Part shown: one piece after another, positions 19,158 through 28,574 of the stretch
How positions within the stretch are numbered: position 1 is the stretch's first letter
Layout: every line of letters starts with the position of its first letter
From: Hoylesella timonensis 4401737 = DSM 22865 = JCM 15640
GTDB lineage: Bacteria; Bacteroidota; Bacteroidia; Bacteroidales; Bacteroidaceae
Reading direction: 5' to 3'
NCBI RefSeq assembly: GCF_000455445.1
Contig: NZ_HG417090.1
Coordinates: 143,795 to 186,134 of the forward strand
DNA length: 42,340 nucleotides
Notes under the pieces: model-generated
The model's database searches: none
What the model was told of the DNA's origin: nothing
Seen by the model: only the letters and a program-made list of their open reading frames with translations
Program-made: the position numbers and the translations under genes

Positions 19158-20363
19158 ATGAAATCTCTAAAAGAACTATACAAAATAGGAAAAGGCCCTT
19201 CGAGTAGCCATACGATGGGACCACAATTGGCCTCAAAAATCTTTTTGAGTAAGTATCCTCAGGCAAACAGCTATGAAGTTACGCTCTATGGAAGTTTGGC
19301 AGCCACAGGAAAAGGTCACTTGACTGATGTGGCTATCGCTGGTGTTTTGGGCGAGCACAAAGATTTGGATATCGTTTGGAAACCGCAAATATTCCTCCCT
19401 TTTCATCCCAATGGTATGCTGTTCAAGGCTTTTGATGCGCACAAACAAGAGATAGGAGAGTGGACTGTTTATAGTGTGGGCGGTGGTGCTTTGTCCGAAG
19501 GCAAGGGCAAAGACGACATGTTCAACACAAAGAGTGTCTATGAAATGACTACCTTGGCAGAAATTATGGCATGGTGCGAAGAGAATGGGCGCAGCTATTG
19601 GGAGTATGTCGATGAATGCGAGGACGATGATATATGGGACTACTTGCTCGAAGTGTGGCAAGTGATGAAAGAAGCTGTGGAGAGAGGCATCAATCATGAA
19701 GGTGTTTTGCCCGGTCCTCTGAACTTAAGACGTAAGGCTGCCAGTTATTTTGTGAAAGCCAATGGATACAAAAAATCACTTCAATCACGGGCGTTGGTCT
19801 ATGCCTATGCGCTGGCTGTGAGTGAAGAGAACGCTTCGGGAGGTACCATTGTGACCGCACCCACGTGTGGATCATGTGGAGTAATGCCTGCTGTGCTTTA
19901 CCATTTGTCGAAAGGACACGGCTTCAGTGATACTCGAATTGTGCATGCCATGGCAACAGCAGGCTTGTTTGGGAACATTGTCAAGTACAATGCTTCTATC
20001 TCAGGAGCTGATGTTGGTTGTCAAGGTGAGGTTGGTGTGGCTTGTGCGATGGTATCAGCAGCAGCTTGTCAACTATTTGGGGGCAGCATTACTCAAATAG
20101 AATATGCCGCCGAAATGGGACTCGAACACCATTTGGGAATGACATGCGACCCTGTTTGTGGATTGGTTCAAATCCCTTGTATCGAGCGAAATGCCTTTGC
20201 AGCAACCAGAGCTTTGGATGCAAACTTATACGCAACGTTCTCGGATGGCAAGCACCATGTATCCTTTGATAAAGTGGTTCGGGTGATGAAAAAGACGGGT
20301 CATGACTTACCTTCCTTGTACAAAGAGACGAGTGAGGGTGGGTTGGCTGCCGAAATTTGTTAG
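19158..20363 (+). CDS. sdaA: L-serine ammonia-lyase (iron-sulfur, single chain)
   Basis: 401 aa from ATG 19158. Upstream in-frame codons to 19104 add a Phe/Tyr-rich stretch foreign to the family, which begins with MKSLKELYKIGKGPSSSHTMGP. The N-terminal beta domain carries that SSSHTMGP motif. The alpha domain carries the cysteines expected to hold a [4Fe-4S] cluster (TAPTCGSCGVMPA and MTCDPVCGLVQIPC) and ASGGTIVTAPT. It deaminates L-serine to pyruvate and ammonia in the cytoplasm; the cluster makes it oxygen-sensitive, which suits an anaerobe. Its stop codon interlocks with that of the convergent DUF5687 gene. Confidence 0.95.
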   Translation: MKSLKELYKIGKGPSSSHTMGPQLASKIFLSKYPQANSYEVTLYGSLAATGKGHLTDVAIAGVLGEHKDLDIVWKPQIFLPFHPNGMLFKAFDAHKQEIGEWTVYSVGGGALSEGKGKDDMFNTKSVYEMTTLAEIMAWCEENGRSYWEYVDECEDDDIWDYLLEVWQVMKEAVERGINHEGVLPGPLNLRRKAASYFVKANGYKKSLQSRALVYAYALAVSEENASGGTIVTAPTCGSCGVMPAVLYHLSKGHGFSDTRIVHAMATAGLFGNIVKYNASISGADVGCQGEVGVACAMVSAAACQLFGGSITQIEYAAEMGLEHHLGMTCDPVCGLVQIPCIERNAFAATRALDANLYATFSDGKHHVSFDKVVRVMKKTGHDLPSLYKETSEGGLAAEIC

Positions 20364-21910
20364 CGGGAGGCTTGAAATCCCTCTAACAATTCGTACTTCT
20401 TGTGCATCATTCTGTTGTATATGTTGCGCAACCACCAAGGACTACTGCATACGAAAAGACTGCCAATGACGATGAGCAGGATATAAATCTGAAAATTGTT
20501 CAGGAAGATTTGCAACACCGACATGAATGCCGGAGGAACTGTTACGCAGATGATGTTGATGAGCGGCTGTCGGTAGTTGTTGTGAGAGTAATTCTTATTG
20601 ATAAACTTTTTGTTGAGTGGAATGCACTGTTTGTTGTACACAGCCAATTGAAAAAGCAAAAAGTATTGAAATCCCGCCGTGAAAACCGCATAAGAAATGA
20701 TTTGAAGAACATCAAACTTCCCTGAAAATACGGTGGGGAGCATGAGTATCAACGGCATGATGAGCATTCCCACATAAAAGAGATATTTGGCTTTGAGTAA
20801 GCTGAGAATATTCTCTTTTTGTACCATGAGACAGTCGATGTAATTGCCCTCGTAGTCCATAATGCGTGAAAGCGACATCGCACCAAATACCACAAAGTTG
20901 TAAAAACTAAAGAAGTCGGTGTAAAAAGTCCCATCATAAACATCAGTGAAAGCCAACAATAAGGAAAAAAGTATGACAATTGACATGCTTCCAATGAACG
21001 TTTTGCGAGGGTTCTTATTACGAAGAATCGATTGAATTTCGAGTTGTAAATAAGTTCCTACATCCCCATAGTTTTCAAACAAAGAGAGTTTCTTAAGTGT
21101 AGACGCATTGGTTTTCTCTGTATTTTCCAGTTCGCTTGTGATATGGGTATATTGAATGTGGCGGTTCAGCACGATGAGCGCAATCAATAGTAATATGGAA
21201 GCGAGGTAGGGGAGTGGGTTGTTCGCTTCTATAAGCGTTCCTATCGTGGCATAAACAGAAAGCAAATTCTCTATTCCAGCGTTCTCTCCAATATACCAAG
21301 GTGACGCTAAAATGGCAAAAATGCCGATAGGTAACAGCCACCAAAACACAGAGTCTGTGGTCAAAATTCGTGCGATATCATAAACTTGTCGGTTCAGATA
21401 AATCAAGAGCGTGTAGAAGATAAGAACTCCAAGACTTATCCATATTCCAAAGCTAAACAGCACAGACATCAGCAAATAAGGGATGATGAAGGCGTACCAA
21501 ATAAAGTTTGAGGCTTTGAAGAACGACATGCCGATGAAGTTGTCAATGCAGGTGTATTTGGAAATGGGAAGAAGTATGTAGGGTTTTATTAATTGGGCAG
21601 GGGCTTCTTGGGTGGTTAAACTAAACATAAAATCAGCCGCAAGAATGAAAGGAATGGTGGAACAAATAAATTCCAGCGATGTCATGTAGGTGCTGTCTTG
21701 TACCAGAAGAGAGAAAAGAATAGCCAAAAAAGCCATGTAAATCAGCCCAAAGACGATTCCTACCCACATCACAATTTGGGCAATTTTGTTTTGTTGAAAG
21801 CTCAAGCTACGCTTTTCTGCAAGTTTGCGATGCCGCCACATCATCTTAAAGAGTGCTATTCGCTGTTGGAAGTCTGTGGCAGATAAACAAAGTTTTGTTC
21901 GGTTCATCAT
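20360..21910 (-). CDS. DUF5687 family membrane protein (ABC-2-permease-like)
   Basis: 516 aa with about ten to twelve predicted transmembrane helices in two clusters (residues about 45-235 and 310-490) and a soluble loop between. The overall look, including the RSLSFQQNKIAQ N-terminal segment and the MSLSRIMDYEGNYIDCLMVQ region, matches the Bacteroidota family DUF5687, which resembles permease subunits of ABC exporters. No ATPase partner gene is adjacent, so partner and substrate are unknown. It lies 45 bp after the lolA-like gene in the ftsK run. Its stop overlaps the sdaA stop on the other strand. Confidence 0.8.
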   Translation of the reverse strand: MMNRTKLCLSATDFQQRIALFKMMWRHRKLAEKRSLSFQQNKIAQIVMWVGIVFGLIYMAFLAILFSLLVQDSTYMTSLEFICSTIPFILAADFMFSLTTQEAPAQLIKPYILLPISKYTCIDNFIGMSFFKASNFIWYAFIIPYLLMSVLFSFGIWISLGVLIFYTLLIYLNRQVYDIARILTTDSVFWWLLPIGIFAILASPWYIGENAGIENLLSVYATIGTLIEANNPLPYLASILLLIALIVLNRHIQYTHITSELENTEKTNASTLKKLSLFENYGDVGTYLQLEIQSILRNKNPRKTFIGSMSIVILFSLLLAFTDVYDGTFYTDFFSFYNFVVFGAMSLSRIMDYEGNYIDCLMVQKENILSLLKAKYLFYVGMLIMPLILMLPTVFSGKFDVLQIISYAVFTAGFQYFLLFQLAVYNKQCIPLNKKFINKNYSHNNYRQPLINIICVTVPPAFMSVLQIFLNNFQIYILLIVIGSLFVCSSPWWLRNIYNRMMHKKYELLEGFQASR

Positions 21911-21955
21911 GTTGTAGCTTGACTTAAATGGAGAAGGATGCGTTGGCTGGTTGGC

Positions 21956-22591
21956 TTATCTCAAATCAATCACTTCAGCAGAAGGGAAATCTCGTGATTT
22001 GAAAACAAACAAGTTGTTGGGTAAGTTCTTGGTACGGAAGTTACGAACTTGTATGGTAGACCATTGATTGCCTTGCTTGATTTTGATTTGTGCAGGGATG
22101 TAATTACCCTTATTGATTAAAATGTACATCTCGGATATACTGCTGCGCTTGTTTTGGGCAACCATTCGTATCTGATAATTGTTCCCCACGGTTTTGCTAT
22201 ACAGTTGGTAACCAGATTTATACATATAGATAAAAGTATAAGGATTCATAGAAACCTGTTGCGTATGTGAAGGAGAGGAGATGTTCACTTCGTTGGTTTG
22301 CTTTAGGTAGCTCCACTGGGTTTTGCCGTCGAACCACACCGTTGCCTGTGGCGTACGTGCATAAAACTTAGCGCCTTTAATGGCGATAGAGCCATTGGTT
22401 TTACCTAATTTAGGATGCGAATAGGTGAAATTGGCACTCGCACCCGCCTTGTTTCCGATGATAGCAGCTGTCTTATCAAGAATTTTTCGTGCCTGTTGGT
22501 TGTTTTGAGCATGAATTGAAATGGAAAAAACCAATGCAATAAGTACTGCTCCTGCTTTCCAAAATATATTCTGTAATTTACGTTGTTTCAT
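21956..22591 (-). CDS. LolA-like outer-membrane lipoprotein carrier protein
   Basis: 211 aa with a signal peptide (hydrophobic stretch at 12-27, cleavage near IHA-Q). The mature part is a run of beta-strands with the LolA-like features ANFTYSHPKLGKTNGSIAIKG, FYARTPQATVWFDGKTQWSYL and a C-terminal VRNFRTKNLPNNLFVFKS. LolA proteins bind lipoproteins in the periplasm and ferry them to the outer membrane. Sequence conservation in this family is low in Bacteroidota, so the exact role is moderately supported. It starts 14 bp after ftsK; a lolA-like gene next to ftsK is common in the phylum. Confidence 0.85.
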   Translation of the reverse strand: MKQRKLQNIFWKAGAVLIALVFSISIHAQNNQQARKILDKTAAIIGNKAGASANFTYSHPKLGKTNGSIAIKGAKFYARTPQATVWFDGKTQWSYLKQTNEVNISSPSHTQQVSMNPYTFIYMYKSGYQLYSKTVGNNYQIRMVAQNKRSSISEMYILINKGNYIPAQIKIKQGNQWSTIQVRNFRTKNLPNNLFVFKSRDFPSAEVIDLR

Positions 22592-22605
22592 ATTGTTAAT
22601 GTTGT

Positions 22606-25074
22606 TTATCCATGTATGTTACTGATGATAGCATTCAGAGACGCTTCATCTTGAACCAATACATCGCGTGGTTTACTACCTTGTGCTGGTCCTACGATTC
22701 CTGCAGCTTCTAACTGATCCATCAATCTTCCTGCACGATTGTACCCTATGGAGAACCGTCTTTGAATCATACTCGTGGAGCCACTCTTAGAAGTGACAAT
22801 GGCATGGGCAGCTTCTTCAAAGAATGGGTCGAGACTCTGAATGTCATTTCCTCCACCAGTAGTCCCCGTTTTCCCGTCAACGGCAGGCTCTGGCAATTGC
22901 AAAGGCTCTACAGGACCGGGCTGATTTTCTATAAATTCGTTGATTCTTTCTATCTCTGGCGTGTCTACAAACGCACACTGAACACGGACAGGTTCGTTGC
23001 CATTTAAGAAGAGTAAGTCTCCACGACCCACTAATTGGTTGGCACCCGGTCTGTCTAAAATGGTTCGCGAATCAATCATCGCACTTACTTTGAATGCCAT
23101 TCTGCCAGGGAAGTTTGCCTTAATATTACCCGTAATGATGTTTGCCGTAGGACGTTGTGTCGCAATAATCATGTGAATACCCACCGCACGAGCTAACTGC
23201 GCAATACGCGTGATAGGCATTTCAATCTCTCTACCAGCAGTCATAATCAAATCGCCATACTCATCAATGATGACAACGATATAAGGCATGTATTCGTGTC
23301 CTTTGGTTAAGTTGAGCTGATGATTGACAAATTTACGGTTATATTCTTTGATATTACGTGCTCCAGCTAATTTCAGCATGTCGTAGCGATAGTCCATTAA
23401 GGTGCAAAGTGAATTTAACGTTCTCACCACCTTCGTTACATCGGTGATGATAGGCTCGTCATCATTCCCCGGAGCCGTTGCCATGAAGTGATCTGTAATG
23501 CGGGAGTAAACACTAAATTCTACTTTCTTAGGGTCGATGAGGACAATCTTCAACTCATTAGGATGTTTTTTGTAGAGTAGTGAAGTGATGATAGCATTCA
23601 GTCCCACAGATTTACCTTGTCCTGTTGCTCCAGCTACTAAAAGGTGCGGAATCTTTGCCAAATCAACCATGAATACCTCATTGGTAATGGTTTTCCCAAT
23701 GGCTAAAGGCAGTTCCATCTTTGACTCTTGAAATCTCTTGGAATTCAAGATGCTTTCCATAGACACAATGGTGGGCTTCTTGTTCGGCACTTCAATACCA
23801 ATTGTACCCTTGCCTGGAATTGGAGCGATAATACGTATGCCCAACGCAGCCAAGCTTAGCGCAATGTCATCTTCAAGGTTTCTAATCTTAGAGATACGTA
23901 CACCTTCGGCTGGTGTTATTTCGTAAAGCGTGATAGTAGGACCTACGGTTGCCTTAATCTCACGAATGGCGACCCCAAAGCTATTGAGCACTTCGACAAT
24001 GCGAGCATTGTTGGCTTTGATTTCCTCCATATCCACTTGGGGTTTGTCTTCATCGTTGTACTTCTTCAGCAAGTCTAATTGTGGATATTTGTAATTTAAG
24101 AACGGCTCTTTAGGATTGATAGGTGTCTTCAACACCTCTTCTACGGTCAAGGTTTTACCCGTTGCTTTTTCTCCTTCTGTAGCCACCTCAACTGTTAAGT
24201 TGCCGTCATTGTCTCCCTCAGTATTTGAAGATTCTGCCGATGTTTTCGGTGCTTTTTTGCCTTCTTGTTTGTTTAGCATGGACACATCGGTGAGGTCTAC
24301 CACTGTTGACTGTTCCTCCTCTTCAGGCTCTTCAGAAGGAGTGGTCTCCTCTTCTGCGTCTACTTCAGGCTCCACTATCGCTTCAGGTTTCGCCTCGTTA
24401 TGGTGGGAAAGATTCGTCACTGTAAAGGGAATCTTACTTGTCAAATACTTCACGGGGTTCAAAGCCTTTCTAATGACTTCTATGGTTTCTGCACTCAGGT
24501 AGGTTAAGAACATGAGTGCCACTAACAACAAGACCGCTGTTAAGCCGGGAGGACCCACCAAATTCTCCAATTGTTGGACACAAAAGACACCGTGGTTGCC
24601 GCCAGGATTGAAGACTTGGTCGCCCATGATGGGGGTTGCAAACTTCGCTAAAGTGACAGAACTCCATATCATTACAACGGTACACCCAAAGAACCATTTC
24701 CAAAGGTTGATGTGATATGCTTTCATGAGCTTCAAGCCAACCAAAATGAAAAATGCTGGGATGAGGAATGAAGGGATGCCAAAATTGAGCGTGATGAGCG
24801 AATAAGCGATGATAGCCCCGATACTTCCGCAGTAATTTGCAAAGGATTGGTCGGCATTCATCCATTCTCTGGGGCGCAAATCTTCAAGAATACTCTGATC
24901 TGCTTGACCCGTAGAAAAATAAGAAACCATTGCAATAATGACGTATATTGCAATGACTAATAAAATAACTCCTAAGAGGAAGTCCGTCTTCTCGTTACTC
25001 AATATATTTTGAAAGCCAACAGCTTCTCCTACATTTTTAGGCTTGCGTTCAGGCTTCTTTCTTTTCACGCCCAT
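22606..25074 (-). CDS. ftsK: DNA translocase FtsK/SpoIIIE
   Basis: 822 aa. The N-terminus has four transmembrane helices (about residues 34-190). A short acidic linker rich in Glu/Pro/Ser follows (about 225-300). The motor has Walker A GATGQGKSVG (K488), Walker B YIVVIIDEYGDLIMTAG and the ATQRPTANIITGNIKANFPGRMAFKV segment. The C-terminal gamma winged helix (STSMIQRRFSIGYNRAGRLMDQLE) reads polar KOPS-like sites. It pumps chromosome ends through the closing septum and activates XerCD. Start at ATG 25074; first gene of the run with the lolA-like and DUF5687 genes. Confidence 0.97.
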   Translation of the reverse strand: MGVKRKKPERKPKNVGEAVGFQNILSNEKTDFLLGVILLVIAIYVIIAMVSYFSTGQADQSILEDLRPREWMNADQSFANYCGSIGAIIAYSLITLNFGIPSFLIPAFFILVGLKLMKAYHINLWKWFFGCTVVMIWSSVTLAKFATPIMGDQVFNPGGNHGVFCVQQLENLVGPPGLTAVLLLVALMFLTYLSAETIEVIRKALNPVKYLTSKIPFTVTNLSHHNEAKPEAIVEPEVDAEEETTPSEEPEEEEQSTVVDLTDVSMLNKQEGKKAPKTSAESSNTEGDNDGNLTVEVATEGEKATGKTLTVEEVLKTPINPKEPFLNYKYPQLDLLKKYNDEDKPQVDMEEIKANNARIVEVLNSFGVAIREIKATVGPTITLYEITPAEGVRISKIRNLEDDIALSLAALGIRIIAPIPGKGTIGIEVPNKKPTIVSMESILNSKRFQESKMELPLAIGKTITNEVFMVDLAKIPHLLVAGATGQGKSVGLNAIITSLLYKKHPNELKIVLIDPKKVEFSVYSRITDHFMATAPGNDDEPIITDVTKVVRTLNSLCTLMDYRYDMLKLAGARNIKEYNRKFVNHQLNLTKGHEYMPYIVVIIDEYGDLIMTAGREIEMPITRIAQLARAVGIHMIIATQRPTANIITGNIKANFPGRMAFKVSAMIDSRTILDRPGANQLVGRGDLLFLNGNEPVRVQCAFVDTPEIERINEFIENQPGPVEPLQLPEPAVDGKTGTTGGGNDIQSLDPFFEEAAHAIVTSKSGSTSMIQRRFSIGYNRAGRLMDQLEAAGIVGPAQGSKPRDVLVQDEASLNAIISNIHG

Positions 25075-25096
25075 ATTATGTCCTGTGATTTGATTG

Positions 25097-25104
25097 CAAA
25101 AATA
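25097..25104 (-). promoter_or_regulatory. -7 box of ftsK
   Basis: Minus strand TATTTTTG, 22 bp before the ftsK ATG. No TTG at the ideal spacing. It faces the divergent box at 25148-25155. Confidence 0.45.
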
Positions 25105-25147
25105 GTGTAAAAATGTCAGAATCCTTTATGTTTTCAGAACTTTTTTC

Positions 25148-25155
25148 TATTTTTG
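25148..25155 (+). promoter_or_regulatory. -7 box of the exonuclease-rlmI-tilS run
   Basis: TATTTTTG, 22 bp before ATG 25178. It is in the same short divergent gap as the ftsK box. No clear -33 element. Confidence 0.45.
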
Positions 25156-25177
25156 CAAAACATAAAAATAACGAACT

Positions 25178-25828
25178 ATGATGCGAATACTTTATAGTAA
25201 ATTTAACAAAGAAGCTATCCACGAACTTCCACAAGTTTTATTTACGGGTCGAATCATAGTCATCACCTCAGAGAAAAAGGCAGAAAAAGCGGTTGATTTT
25301 CTTCTCAAGCAAAGCATTTTGGGCGTTGATACAGAGACGCGTCCCGTGTTTAGAAAGGGACAATCTTATAAGGTCTCTCTGCTTCAAGTGGCTACGCATG
25401 ACACCTGTTTTCTGTTCCGATTGAATATTTTAGGCATCACTCCATCCATCAAACGATTGTTGGAAAATACAGAAACCAAGATGATTGGTTTATCTTGGCA
25501 TGATGATCTCTTGGCTCTCCATAAACGATCTGACTTTAAGAAAGGTAACTTTATTGATTTACAAGACATTATCGGAGATTTAGGAATTAAAGATTTAAGC
25601 TTGCAAAAGTTGTATGCAAACATTTTTAAGCAAAAGATTAGTAAGCGTCAACGACTCACAAATTGGAACAATGAAACGCTATCAGAAAAGCAAAAGCAAT
25701 ATGCTGCCACCGATGCTTGGGCGTGTATTCAGCTGTATGAGGAAATCATGCGTCTTAAAGTGAGTGGGGATTACCAGTTAGTGGAGGTGGAGGAAGAACC
25801 TAAGAATAATGAAGTAAAGAATGATTAG
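25178..25828 (+). CDS. 3'-5' exonuclease domain protein (RNase D-like, DEDDy)
   Basis: 216 aa made of one DnaQ/RNase D-fold nuclease domain. The four acidic residues of the DEDDy class are visible: D and E in ILGVDTETRP (Exo I), D in GLSWHDDLLAL (Exo II), and Y and D in YAATDAWACIQLYE (Exo III). No HRDC domain follows, so it is not a full-length RNase D. Substrate (RNA processing or DNA) is not known for these stand-alone Bacteroidota proteins. The C-terminus is Glu/Asn-rich and its stop overlaps the start of the methyltransferase gene by 8 bp, so the two are translationally coupled. Confidence 0.9.
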   Translation: MMRILYSKFNKEAIHELPQVLFTGRIIVITSEKKAEKAVDFLLKQSILGVDTETRPVFRKGQSYKVSLLQVATHDTCFLFRLNILGITPSIKRLLENTETKMIGLSWHDDLLALHKRSDFKKGNFIDLQDIIGDLGIKDLSLQKLYANIFKQKISKRQRLTNWNNETLSEKQKQYAATDAWACIQLYEEIMRLKVSGDYQLVEVEEEPKNNEVKND

Positions 25829-27005
25829 CAAAACAATTCAACTAAAGAAAGGTAAAGAGGAGTCTCTCAATCGGTTTCATCCTTGGATATTTTCGGGTGC
25901 TATCCTAAAAAAAGATGATGACATTGAAGAGGGTGAAGTCGTGAAGGTTTACACGTACGACAAGCGTTTCATCGCCTTGGGGCATTACCAAATAGGCTCC
26001 ATAGCGGTACGAGTGTTGTCGTTTAGTGACACAGAAATCTCGCTCTCATTTTGGGTCTCTCGTCTTCAGTCCGCATTCGACATGCGGAGAGCCATTGGAC
26101 TTGCTGACCTTTCTGATAACAATACCTTCCGATTGGTGCATGGAGAGGGCGATAACCTACCGGGATTGATTATCGACTGCTATGGCACGACAGCCGTGAT
26201 GCAAGCCCATAGCGTGGGAATGCATCGACAGCGGCATGAGATATGCGAAGCCTTAAAGCAGGTAATGGGCAACCGAATAGAAAGTGTGTATTACAAAAGT
26301 GAAACTACACTACCTTATAAAGCCGATTTGGGACAAGAAAATGAGTTCTTGTTAGGTGCCAGTAAAGATGATGTTGCCCTTGAAAACGGATTAAAATTCC
26401 ATGTGGATTGGCTGAAAGGGCAGAAGACTGGCTTTTTCATCGACCAACGAGAGAATCGTTGCTTGCTTGAAAAATATGCGCAAGGTCGCTCGGTTCTTAA
26501 TATGTTTTGCTACACTGGTGGTTTTTCTGTGTATGCCATGCGAGGCGGAGCTAAATTAGTACACTCCGTAGACAGTAGTGCCAAAGCCATTGAGTTAACC
26601 AATGCGAACATTCAAATGAATTTCCCAAATGACGAGCGTCATGCTTCTTTTTGCGACGATGCTTTCAAATTCTTAGACAGTCATGATGCGCAATACGATT
26701 TAATGGTATTGGATCCGCCCGCTTTTGCCAAACATCGGGGGGCCTTGCGCAATGCCCTAAAGGGTTACACTCGTCTCAATCTGAAAGGATTTGAACGCAT
26801 TAAGCCCGGTGGTATCTTGTTCACGTTCAGTTGTTCGCAAGTAGTTACCAAGGACAACTTCCGTAATGCCGTGTTTACAGCGGCTGCACAGGCAGGCAGG
26901 AATGTACGGATTTTGCATCAACTCCACCAGCCTGCCGACCATCCTGTGAACATTTATCATCCTGAGGGTGAGTATCTCAAGGGACTGGTGCTATATGTAG
27001 AGTAG
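25821..27005 (+). CDS. Class I SAM-dependent rRNA methyltransferase, RlmI/YccW type
   Basis: 394 aa. An N-terminal PUA RNA-binding domain (LNRFHPWIFSGAILKKDDDIEEGEVVKVY, residues about 12-75) is followed by the linker domain and a Rossmann methyltransferase domain. The SAM site is VLNMFCYTGGFSVYAMRGGAK, the acidic residue is in VHSVDSSAKAIE, and the catalytic motif is LMVLDPPAFAK. GQKTGFFIDQRENR is the family signature. RlmI methylates a cytosine of 23S rRNA at C5 in E. coli; the same site here is inferred from family only. Overlaps the exonuclease gene; tilS follows. Confidence 0.93.
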   Translation: MISKTIQLKKGKEESLNRFHPWIFSGAILKKDDDIEEGEVVKVYTYDKRFIALGHYQIGSIAVRVLSFSDTEISLSFWVSRLQSAFDMRRAIGLADLSDNNTFRLVHGEGDNLPGLIIDCYGTTAVMQAHSVGMHRQRHEICEALKQVMGNRIESVYYKSETTLPYKADLGQENEFLLGASKDDVALENGLKFHVDWLKGQKTGFFIDQRENRCLLEKYAQGRSVLNMFCYTGGFSVYAMRGGAKLVHSVDSSAKAIELTNANIQMNFPNDERHASFCDDAFKFLDSHDAQYDLMVLDPPAFAKHRGALRNALKGYTRLNLKGFERIKPGGILFTFSCSQVVTKDNFRNAVFTAAAQAGRNVRILHQLHQPADHPVNIYHPEGEYLKGLVLYVE

Positions 27006-27061
27006 CGAAGTGATTGGGGTGCGTGCCCTTCTCTTCGTTACAAATTGACCAACCATCTGTG

Positions 27062-28408
27062 GTGAACGACTTTGAGCGACATATTGAGCAGTACATCTCT
27101 TCCTTGTCATTATTAAATAAGGAGGAGCTTTACCTCGTTGCTCTATCGGGTGGGGCAGATAGTGTGTGCTTGCTTCGATGTTTACAGAGCTTGGGTTATC
27201 GATTGGAGGCGGTGCATTGCCATTTTCATCTGCGTGCAGAAGAGGCGGACAGGGATTTATCGTTTTGTCAAGACCTATGCGCCCAGTTGCAAATACCTTT
27301 CCATTCCACTCACTTCGACACCAAGACTTATGCTCAATCTCACGGGGTGAGCATAGAAATGGCTGCTCGAGACTTGCGCTATTCGTATTTCCGAAAAATG
27401 GTAGAGGTTCGCCATGCTGCTGCTGTGTGCGTGGGGCATCACAGCGAGGACAGTGTGGAAACGATATTGCTCAATTTGGTTCGGTCGACAGGGATTCATG
27501 GATTGACGGGCATCTCACCAAAGAAAGGAATCATTGTCCGTCCACTTCTCTGCGTTAATCGCTTGAAAATCATAGATTACCTCCAATCCATTCAACAAAA
27601 CTATGTGACCGATAGCACCAATTTTATTGCCGATGTGCAACGCAATCAAATGCGATTACAGGTCATCCCACAATTGGAGCGAATCAATCCTGCCGCACAA
27701 GTCAACATCTTGAAAGCGGCACAACGGTTATCGGACATAGCCGACATCTTCGATAAATATTTGTCGCAGCAGGTACGTTGGCAGCCGTCAGAGGGTTATC
27801 GTTGGTTTCCTGTTGCCGAGCTGACGCACGAATATATCTTGTGGTATCTGTTAAAAGACTTTCATTTCAGCTCTGTACAGGTGGAACAGATTTGGCAAAA
27901 CCTCCATGGCGAAAGTGGAAAGCAATGGCAATCGTCCACACACGAACTCTTGTTAGACCGCAAACGGCTGCTTATTGCTGCCCGTTCGGCATTCCCCTCG
28001 ACCGTGTTGAGCATGCCACAGATAGGCAATTACCGCTATGATGACAAATGGCAGTTGACGATTTCGCAGGAACAACCCAACTTAAGTGTCGCTGACCTCA
28101 AAGACCCCTGTTGTGCCTTTGTCGATAGTCACCATGTAGCATTTCCCCTGTGCCTTCGCCCCGTTCGTTCGGCAGACCGCTTTCAGCCGTTCGGTATGAA
28201 AGGTTCACAACTGTTGAGCGACTACATGACCAATCGAAAGATGTCGGTTTTCGACAAACGTATGCAGTTGGTGTTGACCGATGCCCATGACCACATCGTG
28301 TGGGTAGTCAATCAACGAACGGCTAATTGGTGCCGTGTAACGGATGAAACCACCGAAGTGCTTATGATTGTGTGTACGGCTGCTCCTTGTCATTCATCAT
28401 CATTTTGA
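27062..28408 (+). CDS. tilS: tRNA(Ile)-lysidine synthetase
   Basis: 448 aa from GTG 27062. Attaches lysine to C34 of the CAU-anticodon isoleucine tRNA using ATP, so that it reads AUA. The PP-loop LVALSGGADSVCLLR is near the N-terminus, followed by VHCHFHLRAEEADRD, SIEMAARDLRY and GHHSEDSVETILLNLVRSTGIHGLTG; the C-terminal TilS substrate-binding domain ends at about residue 440. The frame is open to TTG 27014, 8 bp after the rlmI-like stop, but a start at GTG 27062 (or 27059) puts the SGGADS motif at the distance from the N-terminus usual in the phylum. The exact start is uncertain. Confidence 0.93.
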   Translation: MNDFERHIEQYISSLSLLNKEELYLVALSGGADSVCLLRCLQSLGYRLEAVHCHFHLRAEEADRDLSFCQDLCAQLQIPFHSTHFDTKTYAQSHGVSIEMAARDLRYSYFRKMVEVRHAAAVCVGHHSEDSVETILLNLVRSTGIHGLTGISPKKGIIVRPLLCVNRLKIIDYLQSIQQNYVTDSTNFIADVQRNQMRLQVIPQLERINPAAQVNILKAAQRLSDIADIFDKYLSQQVRWQPSEGYRWFPVAELTHEYILWYLLKDFHFSSVQVEQIWQNLHGESGKQWQSSTHELLLDRKRLLIAARSAFPSTVLSMPQIGNYRYDDKWQLTISQEQPNLSVADLKDPCCAFVDSHHVAFPLCLRPVRSADRFQPFGMKGSQLLSDYMTNRKMSVFDKRMQLVLTDAHDHIVWVVNQRTANWCRVTDETTEVLMIVCTAAPCHSSSF

Positions 28409-28541
28409 GTCCTCCGTGTGGCGATAAGCGGCTTCCCTCCATGAAAGCATTTTCACAAAGAACAACCATGGGCATTGCAGAAAAGAAAAGGGAAAGTGCA
28501 CACTTTTGTGCTTTCATTGCTTGATTATCACATTAAAACAT

Positions 28542-28549
28542 TATATTTG
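28542..28549 (+). promoter_or_regulatory. -7 box of dapA
   Basis: TATATTTG, 25 bp before ATG 28575. TTG triplets lie 22 bp (28517-28519) and 18 bp (28521-28523) upstream, either of which could act as the -33 element. A bulged hairpin (28492-28515) lies just before it and may end tilS transcription, though it lacks a T run. Confidence 0.6.
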
Positions 28550-28574
28550 CAATATCATTAAAGACAAACACAGT

